This document shows positions 49,422 to 57,600 of a stretch of 64,000 bases of DNA, one piece after another. Each line of letters begins with the position of its first letter. The stretch's first letter is position 1. Made by a program: the position numbers and the translations under genes. The DNA lies in contig PLBO01000151.1 in NCBI GenBank assembly GCA_003134555.1, positions 124,001-188,000 on the forward strand, read 5' to 3'. Source of the stretch: Actinomycetota bacterium. Lineage in GTDB: Bacteria; Actinomycetota; Acidimicrobiia; IMCC26256; PALSA-610. The notes under the pieces were generated by a model that saw only the letters and a program-made list of their open reading frames with translations, searched no databases and had not been told where the DNA came from.

Positions 49422-50204
49422 GTGCCCGAGATTCTCGAAGTCGAAGCCGCGCGCAAAGTGCTGGAGGCGCGCGCCCTCGACCGTGAGATCGTGAAGGTGC
49501 ACGCGCCGGATACGTGGTTCATGAAGCGCGGGACGACCGCGCCCGCCCTCCGCCACGCGCTCGTCGGCAACGCCTTCACCGCGGCGCGCCGGCGCGGCAA
49601 GCAGATCGTGCTCGACACGCGCGATCCCGACGTTCGCGTCGGCGTGCACCTGGGGATGAGCGGGCGCGTGCTCGTCGACGATGAGGAAGCGGGCGATCCC
49701 CTCGTGTACGCGAGCAACCGCCGCACACCGCGCTGGCACCGCTTCGGGGTGCATTTCGCCGACGGCGGCGACTTCATGCTGCGCGACCCGCGCCGGCTGG
49801 GCGCCGTCGAGCTCGACCCGGACGAGAGCCGCCTCGGGCCCGATGCCATGACCTTGTCGTTCGCAGAGCTCGACCGGGCGTTGGCTCAGCGAACCGCGCC
49901 GATCAAGGCCGTCCTCATGGATCAGCACCGCATCGCCGGTCTCGGCAACCTGCTCGTCGACGAAGTACTGTGGCGAGCGGGCATCGCGCCGGCCCGCACG
50001 CCTTCGGCCATTGATACTGATGAACGGCGAGTGCTGCACAAGTCGATCCGAACCGCGCTGCGGACGCTCGATCGCCGCGGCGGCTCGCACACCGGCGACA
50101 TGCCCCGCACCCTCGACCGCCCGTGCCCGCGCGACAGTTCGCCGCTCCAGCGCGCCAAGATCGGCGGCCGCACCACCTACTGGTGCCCGGCACACCAACA
50201 CTGA
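49422..50204 (+). CDS. Fpg/Nei-family DNA glycosylase with altered zinc finger
   Basis: The 260-residue base-excision glycosylase starts PEILEVEAARKVLEARAL, with the catalytic N-terminal Pro and Glu. It has the RRGKQIVL strand, the HLGMSGR Lys/Arg region and the H2TH motif HRIAGLGNLLVDEVLWRAGI. The C-terminal zinc finger normally CPxCG...CPxCQ reads CPRDSS...CPAHQ, so two of four cysteines are replaced (Asp and His). A C-D-C-H site or a zinc-less finger is possible. The GTG start gives the expected N-terminus. Confidence 0.88.
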   Translation: MPEILEVEAARKVLEARALDREIVKVHAPDTWFMKRGTTAPALRHALVGNAFTAARRRGKQIVLDTRDPDVRVGVHLGMSGRVLVDDEEAGDPLVYASNRRTPRWHRFGVHFADGGDFMLRDPRRLGAVELDPDESRLGPDAMTLSFAELDRALAQRTAPIKAVLMDQHRIAGLGNLLVDEVLWRAGIAPARTPSAIDTDERRVLHKSIRTALRTLDRRGGSHTGDMPRTLDRPCPRDSSPLQRAKIGGRTTYWCPAHQH

Positions 50205-50275
50205 ACCACTGTCACGGCCTAGGGCTTGCGCGGTAGTGGCTCAGTTTTGAGATTCGCGATCTCGGTGGCCCGTCG

Positions 50276-50281
50276 TAGGCT
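50276..50281 (+). promoter_or_regulatory. -10 hexamer TAGGCT of the frameshifted small gene
   Basis: TAGGCT, 6 nt, ATG at 50288, the same layout as the leaderless housekeeping genes, so the small gene has kept its promoter. Confidence 0.5.
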
Positions 50282-50287
50282 TGTCGC

Positions 50288-50498
50288 ATGGCGAAGCGCA
50301 AGAAGATGCCGACCGACCTGAACCAGCGGGCCAAGGCCATCGTCGACTTCGCGACCTCGGACGAACCGGGCGATGAGAAGGACGAGGCACGCGCCGCGGG
50401 GGGGTCGCAAAGGCGCTCAGGCCCGAGCGAACAAGCTCTCGGCGGAGGAACGCTCCGAGATCGCGCGCAGGGCTGCTGCGGCGCGCTGGGAGCGTTAG
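50288..50498 (+). pseudogene. Small conserved protein with a one-base frameshift in a G7 tract
   Basis: Frame 1 starts MAKRKKMPTDLNQRAKAIVD and continues through a run of seven G at 50398-50404, after which it has no recognisable pattern. Removing one G joins it to KGAQARANKLSAEERSEI, then ARRAAAARWER and TAG at 50496-50498. The result is a 69-residue protein of a type common in bacteria, with the ARANKLSxEERSEIArrAAAARW tail. So the gene is either inactivated by +1, phase-variable, or expressed by slippage; a sequencing error in the G run cannot be excluded. Confidence 0.7.
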
Positions 50499-51099
50499 AA
50501 ACCTCGAAGCGTTCCGCGTGCTGACGCCTGTTCATCTTGTAGGGCGCGCACTTTTTCCTCCGTTACCAGTCCCGTGGCGAGCCCATGCATGATCACGAAC
50601 GGCTCCATCATGGGTTGATGAACCGGTACCGGTACTTCCGAATGGTGCCCGTTTTCTGAAGAAGGGGACCGTGAGCCGGTTCGGTGAATTCCTTCAGATG
50701 CTGGAGAAACGCGCGGATCTCGTACTTCCGGTCAGCGATGACGCTCAACGGCTCGCGAACGTCTGCCGTCGCGAAGTAGCCGAGGAAATCGGTCGGCGCG
50801 AGCGCGCATGCGAGCAGCACCTTGCCGAACAGGTTGTCGTTACGCGGGCTCGACGTCGCCTTGTGATAGGCGCCGCGAATGCTTTGCTGCGACGTATTCA
50901 CGGCGGTTTCAAGAGCGGCGGCTACGTCGGATTCTGCTACTTCATCGCGGTCGTCGATGATTGCGCGCTGGACTGCCTCCAGGGCAAGCAGGTGCGTGTA
51001 AGTAGGTAATCCCTCGGAGATCCGGACGATTCGCTCACGCGCTGGCGGCATGATCGTCATGCTGAGTTCGGTGAGCCCTTTGTCGATGATTTCGTACAC
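50496..51099 (-). pseudogene. Remnant of an ATP-binding (AAA-type) protein, C-terminal part
   Basis: A 163-codon frame (50608-51099) lacks any P-loop and begins in what looks like the helical lid and winged-helix end of an ATPase (LAPTDFLGYFATADVREPLS, KYEIRAFLQHLKEFTEP, IRKYRYRFINP). It stops at a TGA, but moving the frame by one base past ATCAACCC gives MMEPFVIMHGLATGL and continues to a TAA at 50496, as the family's C-terminus should. So a one-base deletion truncates it, and its N-terminal two thirds are missing: an in-frame TGA directly precedes the GTG at 51099. Confidence 0.7.
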
Positions 51100-51134
51100 T
51101 CATCGCGCGACATTCTCGGCATTGGGATCTGCCG

Positions 51135-51263
51135 TCGTTGCACTTCATGCACTACAACTTCGCCCGCCGGCATCAGACGCTCAAGGGCGCAGCCCCGGCG
51201 ATGGTCGCGGGCATCGAGCGCCACCCCTGGTCACTCACCCAGATCGCCGAACTGCTTGACTGA
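51135..51263 (+). pseudogene. Transposase-like C-terminal remnant
   Basis: A 42-codon piece in frame from 51135 to TGA 51261-51263 reads SLHFMHYNFARRHQTLKG, then AAPAMVAGIERHPWSLTQIA. This is the C-terminal end of a transposase or integrase of a common type with YNFxRxHxTLxxTPAMAAG. No start, DDE core or terminal inverted repeats are visible. It abuts the truncated end of the ATPase remnant head to head and ends 5 bp before the GNAT gene. Confidence 0.65.
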
Positions 51264-51268
51264 CCGAG

Positions 51269-51766
51269 GTGAAAAACGTTCGGTGTCGCCCGGCCGGGCC
51301 TGAGGACTTCACCTTTCTCGCGACGATGCTTGGCGAGTCCGCAGTCTGGCGCCCCGACAAGCCGACACCGACCTCTGACCAGGTGCTCGCCGATCCCCGC
51401 TACGCGCTATACCTCGTTGGATGGCCGAGGCAAGGTGACTATGGACTGGTGGCCGAACAAGACGGACCGGTGGGCGCGGCTTGGTATCGGACGTTCACTG
51501 AGGCGAGCCATGGCTATGGCTTCGTCGGCGAGGATGTCCCCGAACTGGCGATCGCAGTCATCGCGTCCCGTCGGCACGAGGGGATTGGTCGTCGGCTCCT
51601 CATCGACCTCATCGACGCCAGTGTTGGGCAGGGATACCCGGCTCTGAGTCTCAGCGTGGCCGAACAGAATCCAGCGCGTGGCCTCTACGAGTCGGTCGGC
51701 TTCGTCTCTGTCGAGAAGCAAGGATCGTCCTGGACAATGGTCCGACACGCCGCTCGATCAAACTGA
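51269..51766 (+). CDS. GNAT-family acetyltransferase
   Basis: The 165-residue protein has the GNAT fold: N-terminal RPAGPEDFTFLATML, strands leading to ELAIAVIASRRHEGIGRRLL (the acetyl-CoA-binding R/QxxGxG/A loop), and NPARGLYESVGF at the end. Acceptor unknown. The GTG start follows directly on the transposase remnant, so this gene probably came with, or was kept beside, the mobile-element scar. Confidence 0.85.
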   Translation: MKNVRCRPAGPEDFTFLATMLGESAVWRPDKPTPTSDQVLADPRYALYLVGWPRQGDYGLVAEQDGPVGAAWYRTFTEASHGYGFVGEDVPELAIAVIASRRHEGIGRRLLIDLIDASVGQGYPALSLSVAEQNPARGLYESVGFVSVEKQGSSWTMVRHAARSN

Positions 51767-51803
51767 GCCACTACCGCTTGCGTCCACCCCCGCAATCTGG
51801 TGT

Positions 51804-51809
51804 TAGGAT
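51804..51809 (+). promoter_or_regulatory. -10 hexamer TAGGAT of the ilvBN leader
   Basis: TAGGAT lies 8 nt before the ATG of the leader peptide. A TTGCGT at 51778-51783 is 20 bp upstream, a long spacing, so only the -10 is convincing. Confidence 0.5.
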
Positions 51810-51817
51810 CGCGCCCG

Positions 51818-51853
51818 ATGTCGACCTCCTACCTCCTCGTAGTAGTTACGTAG
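51818..51853 (+). promoter_or_regulatory. Leader peptide of the ilvBN attenuator
   Basis: An 11-codon frame reads [11 protein letters not shown] and ends at TAG 51851-51853. Five of its codons are Leu-Leu-Val-Val-Val. It begins close behind a -10 hexamer and is followed 36 bp later by an intrinsic terminator and then ilvB. This is the classic form of branched-chain amino acid attenuation: when charged Leu- or Val-tRNA is scarce, the stalled ribosome prevents the terminator from folding. Confidence 0.85.
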
Positions 51854-51889
51854 CGCCCGGCACGCCCTCGCGCGCCGAGCGCTACCTCG

Positions 51890-51914
51890 CCCCTCGCAGC
51901 CGCGAGGGGTTTTT
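51890..51914 (+). terminator. Intrinsic terminator of the ilvBN attenuator
   Basis: CCCCTCGC (51890-51897) pairs perfectly with GCGAGGGG (51902-51909) over a four-base loop, followed by five T (51910-51914). It precedes the ilvB ATG by 30 bp. Confidence 0.88.
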
Positions 51915-51944
51915 CATGCCCGGAATCGTCCGAAGAAGGAACCC

Positions 51945-53666
51945 ATGAAGCTGACCGGAGCCCAGGCCCTCATCAAGAGCCTCGAGATGGAGCAGGTGGA
52001 GGTCATGTTCGGCCTCCCCGGTGGAGCGATCCTCCCCGTCTACGACCCGCTCATCGACTCGTCGATCCGCCACATCCTGGTCCGCCACGAACAGGGCGCG
52101 GGCCACATGGCGAGCGGGTACGCGCACGCGACCGGGCGGCCCGGCGTCGCCATGGTGACGAGCGGCCCGGCCGCGACCAACATCGTCACGCCCCTGTGCG
52201 ACGCCTACATGGACTCGATTCCGATCGTCGTGATCACCGGCCAGGTCGCGTACTCGGTGATCGGCACCGACGCGTTCCAAGAGGCCGACACGGTGGGCAT
52301 CACGATGCCGGTCACGAAGCACAACTGGTTGATCAGTGACGCGCAGGACATCCCGCGCGTCGTGCGGGAGGCGTTCCACGTCGCGACCACGGGCCGGCCC
52401 GGCCCGGTGCTGATCGACCTACCGAAGGACATCGCCAACGCGCCGATGGAGTGGTACTGGCCGGAGAAGGTCGACCTTCCGGGCTACAAGCCGAACGTGA
52501 AGGGTCATCCGCGGCAGATCAAGGACGCGGCCCGCCTGATCAACGAGGCGCGCCGGCCGGTCATCTACGCGGGCGGCGGCATCATGCTTGCGGGCGCCTC
52601 GCGCGTGTTGCGCGAGCTCGCGGAGTTGACGGGATTTCCCACGGTCACGACGTTGATGGGCCGGGGCGCGCTCCCCGACGAGCACCCGCTGTGCCTCGGC
52701 ATGCCGGGCATGCACGGCAACTACACCGCGGTGACGTCGATGCAGAAGGCCGACCTCCTGGTGACGCTCGGCGCGCGTTTCGACGACCGGGTCACCGGCA
52801 AGGTCTCGACGTTCGCGCCCGACGCCAAGGTCATCCACGTCGACATCGACCCCGCCGAGCTCGGCAAGGTGCGGTTCGCCGACGTGCCGATCGTGGGCGA
52901 CGTGCGGACGGTGATCGAAGACCTGATCCAAGCCGTGAAGGCCGAGCAGGCCAAGAACGCGCCGGCCGACATCGCGCCCTGGATGGCCCAGATCCGCGAG
53001 TGGCAGGACCGTTACCCGCTCAAGTACACGCAAGAGGAAGGCGGTCCGCTCAAGCCGCAGTTCGTCATCGAGCGCCTGCGCGACAACACACCCGACGACT
53101 GCATCCTCGTCGCGGGAGTCGGCCAGCACCAGATGTGGGCGAGCCAGCTGTGGAAGTTCAAGCAGCCGAACACCTGGGTGAACTCGGGTGGTCTCGGCAC
53201 CATGGGCTACGCGGTTCCCGCCGCGGTCGGTGCGAAGGTCGGCCGTCCGGATCGCATGGTCTGGGCCATCGACGGCGACGGCTGTTTCCAGATGACCGCG
53301 CAGGAGCTCGTCACCGCGTCGGCGGAGCGCATCCCGGTGAAGATCGCGATCCTGAACAACGCGTACCTCGGAATGGTGCGGCAGTGGCAGGAGCTCTTCT
53401 ACGAGGAGCGCTACAGCGAGGTGTACCTGTCGCCCGACCTGCCCGACTACGTGAAGTGGGCAGAGGCGATGGGTTGCGTGGGCATGCGCGTCGACAACGC
53501 CGACGACGTCGTGGCGACGATCGAGAAGGCCAACGAGATCGACGACCGGCCGGTCGTGATCGACTTCCGAACCGACTGGCGCGAGAAGGTGTACCCGATG
53601 GTGGCCGCAGGTGCGTCGAACGACGACATCATCCTCGGTCCCGAGTTCGGGGAGGGCGGGCGATGA
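51945..53666 (+). CDS. ilvB: Acetolactate synthase large subunit
   Basis: The 573-residue ThDP enzyme condenses pyruvate with pyruvate or 2-oxobutyrate. It shows [18 protein letters not shown], the catalytic Glu in [10 protein letters not shown], an FAD-region middle domain, and the ThDP/Mg motif [16 protein letters not shown] with [12 protein letters not shown]. An AAGGA sits 7 nt before the ATG, so unlike its leader it is translated with a Shine-Dalgarno. The stop overlaps the ilvN ATG (ATGA). Confidence 0.97.
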   Translation: MKLTGAQALIKSLEMEQVEVMFGLPGGAILPVYDPLIDSSIRHILVRHEQGAGHMASGYAHATGRPGVAMVTSGPAATNIVTPLCDAYMDSIPIVVITGQVAYSVIGTDAFQEADTVGITMPVTKHNWLISDAQDIPRVVREAFHVATTGRPGPVLIDLPKDIANAPMEWYWPEKVDLPGYKPNVKGHPRQIKDAARLINEARRPVIYAGGGIMLAGASRVLRELAELTGFPTVTTLMGRGALPDEHPLCLGMPGMHGNYTAVTSMQKADLLVTLGARFDDRVTGKVSTFAPDAKVIHVDIDPAELGKVRFADVPIVGDVRTVIEDLIQAVKAEQAKNAPADIAPWMAQIREWQDRYPLKYTQEEGGPLKPQFVIERLRDNTPDDCILVAGVGQHQMWASQLWKFKQPNTWVNSGGLGTMGYAVPAAVGAKVGRPDRMVWAIDGDGCFQMTAQELVTASAERIPVKIAILNNAYLGMVRQWQELFYEERYSEVYLSPDLPDYVKWAEAMGCVGMRVDNADDVVATIEKANEIDDRPVVIDFRTDWREKVYPMVAAGASNDDIILGPEFGEGGR

Positions 53667-54196
53667 CGCTCCTGGCGCCGCATCACATCCTGACGGTCAC
53701 CGTCGAGAACAAGCCGGGCGTGTTGTCGCGCGTCGCGGGTCTGTTCTCGCGGCGTGCGTTCAACATCGTGTCGCTCGCCGTCAGCCCGACCGACGACGAA
53801 CGCTTCTCGCGCATGACGATCGTGGTCGACGCGGAGTCGGCGCCGCTCGAGCAGGTCGTGAAGCAGCTCAACAAGTTGATACCGGTGATCAAGATCACCG
53901 AGGTCCCACCCTCGGAGGGTGTCGAGCGCGAGCTCATGCTCGTGATCGTCAAGGCCGCGTCCGAGACCCGCAGCCAGGTCACGGAGCTGACTGCCATTTT
54001 CGAAGCCAAGATCGTCGACGTCGGCTACGAAGCGATGACGATCATGGTGGTCGGCGAGCCCGAGAAGCTCGACGCCTTCAGCGACCTGGTCAAGCCGTTC
54101 GGCATCATCGAACTGCAGCGCACCGGGCGCATTGCGCTCCCGAAGTTGGCCCGGGAGTCGACTCGCCTGCGTTCGGTCAAGACCGGTCGCGGCTGA
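53663..54196 (+). CDS. ilvN: Acetolactate synthase small (regulatory) subunit
   Basis: The 177-residue ACT-domain subunit confers valine feedback inhibition. The N-terminal ACT domain is [20 protein letters not shown], with [12 protein letters not shown]; the C-terminal half carries [14 protein letters not shown] and [13 protein letters not shown]. The ATG overlaps ilvB's stop. Confidence 0.95.
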   Translation: MTLLAPHHILTVTVENKPGVLSRVAGLFSRRAFNIVSLAVSPTDDERFSRMTIVVDAESAPLEQVVKQLNKLIPVIKITEVPPSEGVERELMLVIVKAASETRSQVTELTAIFEAKIVDVGYEAMTIMVVGEPEKLDAFSDLVKPFGIIELQRTGRIALPKLARESTRLRSVKTGRG

Positions 54197-54215
54197 TTTC
54201 CGTTTCTCGCGCTCA

Positions 54216-54243
54216 TTGACGACACTATTGGCGTTCCTACGTC
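54216..54243 (+). promoter_or_regulatory. Possible internal promoter TTGACG-N16-TACGTC before ilvC
   Basis: TTGACG at 54216-54221 and TACGTC at 54238-54243 have 16-bp spacing in the 63 bp between ilvN and ilvC. The -10 lacks the conserved final T, so this is weak. Confidence 0.3.
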
Positions 54244-54259
54244 GAGGAGATCTTGTTCG

Positions 54260-55288
54260 ATGCCCGCAACCGTGTACTACGAGAACGATGCCGACCTCGG
54301 CCTCATCGCCGACAAGCTGGTCGCGATCCTCGGCTACGGCTCGCAGGGTCACGCGCACGCGCTGAACCTGAAGGACTCGGGCATCGACGTCGTGGTCGGT
54401 CTCCGCGCGGGTTCGAAGTCGCAGGCCAAGGCCGAAGCTGCCGGCCTGCGCGTGCTCCCCACTGGTGACGCCGTGCGCGAAGCCGACATCGTCATGGTGC
54501 TGCTGCCCGACACCGAGCAGAAGAAGGTCTACGAGGCCGACATCGCACCGAACCTCGTCGACGGGAACTCGCTCGCGTTCGCCCATGGCTTCAACATCCA
54601 CTTCTCACAGATCGCCCCTCCCGAGGGCGTCGACGTGTGGATGATCGCGCCGAAGGGACCGGGTCACCTCGTCCGGCGGACCTACGACGAGGGCGGCGGC
54701 GTCCCGTGTCTCGTCGCCGTGCACAACGACGCGACGGGCAAGGCCAAGCAGACCGCGCTCGCGTACGCGAAGGGCATCGGCGGGACGCGCGCCGGGGTGC
54801 TCGACACCACGTTCGAGGAAGAGACCGAGACGGATCTGTTCGGCGAGCAGGTTGTGCTCTGCGGTGGTCTCGTCGAGCTGATCCGCAACGGCTACGAGAC
54901 CCTCGTCGAGGCCGGCTACCAGCCCGAGAGCGCATACTTCGAGACACTGCACGAGGTGAAGCTCATCGTCGACCTCATCTACGAGGGCGGCATCGCGGCG
55001 ATGAACTACTCGATCAGCGACACCGCGGAGTACGGCGAGATGTCCCGCGGCCCGCGCGTCGTCACGCCCCAGACCAAGGCCGAGATGAAGAAGATCCTCG
55101 GCGAGATCCAGTCGGGCGACTTCGCCCGGGAGTGGATCGCCGAGAACGAGAACGGGCGTCCGAACTTCAACCGCATGCGCGACGCGGCGGCCAAGCACCC
55201 GATCGAGAAGATCGGCGCCGAGCTGCGCTCGATGATGCCGTGGATCGCGGCCGGGAAGCAGCGGGTCCAGGACATCTCGGGGGGCTGA
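54260..55288 (+). CDS. ilvC: Ketol-acid reductoisomerase (class I)
   Basis: The 342-residue enzyme isomerises and reduces acetolactate with NADPH. It shows [20 protein letters not shown] with the NADPH-type loop [25 protein letters not shown], the metal-binding [11 protein letters not shown] and [17 protein letters not shown]. Length indicates the short class I form. A GAGGAG precedes the ATG by 11 nt. It is the third step gene after ilvBN. Confidence 0.97.
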   Translation: MPATVYYENDADLGLIADKLVAILGYGSQGHAHALNLKDSGIDVVVGLRAGSKSQAKAEAAGLRVLPTGDAVREADIVMVLLPDTEQKKVYEADIAPNLVDGNSLAFAHGFNIHFSQIAPPEGVDVWMIAPKGPGHLVRRTYDEGGGVPCLVAVHNDATGKAKQTALAYAKGIGGTRAGVLDTTFEEETETDLFGEQVVLCGGLVELIRNGYETLVEAGYQPESAYFETLHEVKLIVDLIYEGGIAAMNYSISDTAEYGEMSRGPRVVTPQTKAEMKKILGEIQSGDFAREWIAENENGRPNFNRMRDAAAKHPIEKIGAELRSMMPWIAAGKQRVQDISGG

Positions 55289-55417
55289 GCCCCGGCGCTC
55301 CTCTCCGCGGGCTCGGCGCGCCCCGAAGGTGGCGAAACGGGACGCGATTCCGGTCGCCGGCTAGCGAAGGTTGCCGCAATACCTCAATTCGAGAGCGGCG
55401 ACGACCGACACCGTGAC

Positions 55418-56782
55418 ATGGAGAATTTGGGTGAGGCGCGCCTCACCGCGCGCTCGGGCGCCACGCTGTTCTTCGGCTCGGGGCTGGTAGCCCTGGGCAA
55501 CTCGGCCGCGCCCCGTGTCCTCGGTGTGTCCGGGGTCGACGTCGGGCGCCTGCGCATCGTGGGATCCCTGGCCCTGGTCTCGGCCCTCGTCGTGTTGCTC
55601 GTGCCGTGGACGCGCTTGCGGCCCCGGGCCCAGATTGCGGTCGCGCTGTGGGGCCTCGTGCTGCTCTTGGCGTGCGGTCAGTGGACCGGTTACGCGGCGA
55701 CGGGCCAGGCACCGAGCGCGTACCCGGTCTTCTTCATGCTGATCTTCGGCTGGCTCGGCCTCACCCAGCCTCGCTTCACATCGCTGCTGTTCGCGCCGGT
55801 CGTCGTGCTCGGCTGCGGATGGCTCACCGCGACGACGCCCCACGTGTCGGTGTCGTTCGCCGGCCTGCTCGTCGCCGTTTGCTCGTCGCTGCTCATCGCA
55901 GAGACGATCGCGTGGGCGATGGCGCGTAGTCGCCGGCACGCCCAGGACCTGCGGACGCTCGTGTCCGCCTCCTCGGATCTGCGCGAGGTGTTGAACCTCG
56001 CCGAGGGCGCGGAGCTGGCTTCGGTCTCGACGCGAGCGGTGTTGCACGCCGATCGGGTCGAGCTCCTGGTTCTCGAGTCAGGCGTCGTGCCGGTCGTGCC
56101 CGATGACAGGACGCCGACACCGCTGTTCGGGTTGGCGGCGGCTGCGGCTGCGACGGGCGTGCCCTACGGCGACCGAGAGGGCCTCGCCATCCCACTCGTC
56201 GGCCCCTCGGGCGTCATCGCCGTCGTGATCGCGTTCGGCGTCACGCGTGACCCGATCACGGATCAGATCGTGCAGCTGCTGTCGAGCGAGTTCGGCGGCC
56301 GCCTCGAGCAACTGCGTCTCCTCGAAGCGCTGGGGGAGCAAACGCTGCGCGACGCGGTGACGGGCGTCGGAAGCCGGCGCCACGCCGACGCGCTCATCGC
56401 GGGACTGCAGCCCGACGACTCATTGCTGTTGATCGATGTCGACCACTTCAAGCGCATCAACGACACGCGCGGACACGTCGGTGGCGATCGGTTGCTCGAA
56501 CAGCTCGGTTCTCATCTCCGCAGCGGCCTGCGCGATCGCGACAGCGTGGCGCGTTACGGCGGCGACGAGTTCCTCGTGCGACTCCGCACGAACGACGGCG
56601 ACTCCCTCGAAATCGCGCGGCGGCTGCTCGACAGCTGGATCGCGACCGGCGACGTCCCGACGTTCAGCGTCGGGATCGCCGTACACGGGCGCGGCGCCGA
56701 CCCCAAGACGACGTTCGCGGAAGCGGATCGCGCGCTCTACATCTCGAAGCGCGAAGGCCGGGCGCGCATCGCCGTGGTGTGA
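55418..56782 (+). CDS. Membrane-bound GGDEF protein (probable diguanylate cyclase)
   Basis: The 454-residue protein has about six N-terminal transmembrane segments (about 15-175), a linker with a GAF-like region (about 180-290), and a C-terminal GGDEF domain (about 300-454). The GGDEF has DAVTGVGSRRHADAL, LLIDVDHFKRIND and an intact YGGDEFLVRL. The missing RxxD inhibitory site is not apparent. It resembles the 507-residue protein at 59.7 kb in layout, so the two are probably paralogues. No ribosome-binding site is clear at the ATG. Confidence 0.87.
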   Translation: MENLGEARLTARSGATLFFGSGLVALGNSAAPRVLGVSGVDVGRLRIVGSLALVSALVVLLVPWTRLRPRAQIAVALWGLVLLLACGQWTGYAATGQAPSAYPVFFMLIFGWLGLTQPRFTSLLFAPVVVLGCGWLTATTPHVSVSFAGLLVAVCSSLLIAETIAWAMARSRRHAQDLRTLVSASSDLREVLNLAEGAELASVSTRAVLHADRVELLVLESGVVPVVPDDRTPTPLFGLAAAAAATGVPYGDREGLAIPLVGPSGVIAVVIAFGVTRDPITDQIVQLLSSEFGGRLEQLRLLEALGEQTLRDAVTGVGSRRHADALIAGLQPDDSLLLIDVDHFKRINDTRGHVGGDRLLEQLGSHLRSGLRDRDSVARYGGDEFLVRLRTNDGDSLEIARRLLDSWIATGDVPTFSVGIAVHGRGADPKTTFAEADRALYISKREGRARIAVV

Positions 56783-56794
56783 ACCGGCCTGCGG

Positions 56795-57592
56795 TCAGAT
56801 GATCTTGATCGCGTCGAGAACGCGCGCGGCGTACGCCTCGTCGCCGTCGATCTTGACGATGTCGCGCCACGCCGCCCGTCTGGTTCCCCAGATCACGAAG
56901 TCGTGATCGGTGCTGTGCACCGTCGCCGCCGCGTCGGGGCTTGCGTTCTCGCTGACCGCGACGCGGCCTTCGTCGCCACCGGGCGCGATCGTCCACGCTC
57001 CACCGCCGGGACCGTCGAGCCGGAGCACGATCGGCCGGTCGACGACGCCGGAAAGGGCGTCGGCGCACATCCACGGCAGGCCGGCGATCATCCATTCGAT
57101 CGTGGGGCGCAGGCGCATCTCGTCGCGCGGCGGCTGCGGACGGTCGATCGAACCGGTCGGCGTCAGGATGTCGTTGCGAAGGTGCGTGTAACCGTCGAAG
57201 AGGAATGTGCTCGGCAGGATCGATATCGGGTGCGTACCGAGCTCACCCATCGGCAGCATGGTCTCCGAGAGCGGCGCGTCCTGCACGCTCGCGAACACGT
57301 TCGCCGCTTGATCGCTGTACGTCTCGTACTCGTCGATCACGGCTTCGATGGGCCACGTCCGCCGTTCCGCGACCGCCGGCTCCATGCCGCGCTCGGTACC
57401 GCTCGCCGTGTCGGGCAGGAACGCGGGGTCGATGACACCGTGCAGCGTGCAGGCCATGTGGCCCATGACGTCGCGAACGCTCCAGCCCGCACACGCGGAC
57501 GGGAGCAGCCACTCGTCGGCCGTCAGCCCTTTCGCGACCGTGAGGATCGCGTCGCGCTCGGCGCGGAACCCGTCGACAGCCAGCTGACTCAT
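56795..57592 (-). CDS. Maleylpyruvate isomerase-family (DinB-like, mycothiol-type) protein
   Basis: The 265-residue protein has an N-terminal DinB-like helical bundle with the metal-binding pattern H (VMGHMAC) and the signature WSVRDVMGHMA, and a C-terminal sterol-carrier-like domain (about 190-265, with RLDGPGGGAWTIAPGGDE). This is the TIGR03083 group of mycothiol-dependent isomerases or S-transferases typical of actinobacteria. Its substrate is unknown. The ATG at 57592 is 8 bp after the acyl-CoA dehydrogenase stop. Confidence 0.85.
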   Translation of the reverse strand: MSQLAVDGFRAERDAILTVAKGLTADEWLLPSACAGWSVRDVMGHMACTLHGVIDPAFLPDTASGTERGMEPAVAERRTWPIEAVIDEYETYSDQAANVFASVQDAPLSETMLPMGELGTHPISILPSTFLFDGYTHLRNDILTPTGSIDRPQPPRDEMRLRPTIEWMIAGLPWMCADALSGVVDRPIVLRLDGPGGGAWTIAPGGDEGRVAVSENASPDAAATVHSTDHDFVIWGTRRAAWRDIVKIDGDEAYAARVLDAIKII

Positions 57593-57600
57593 GAGTCCCC

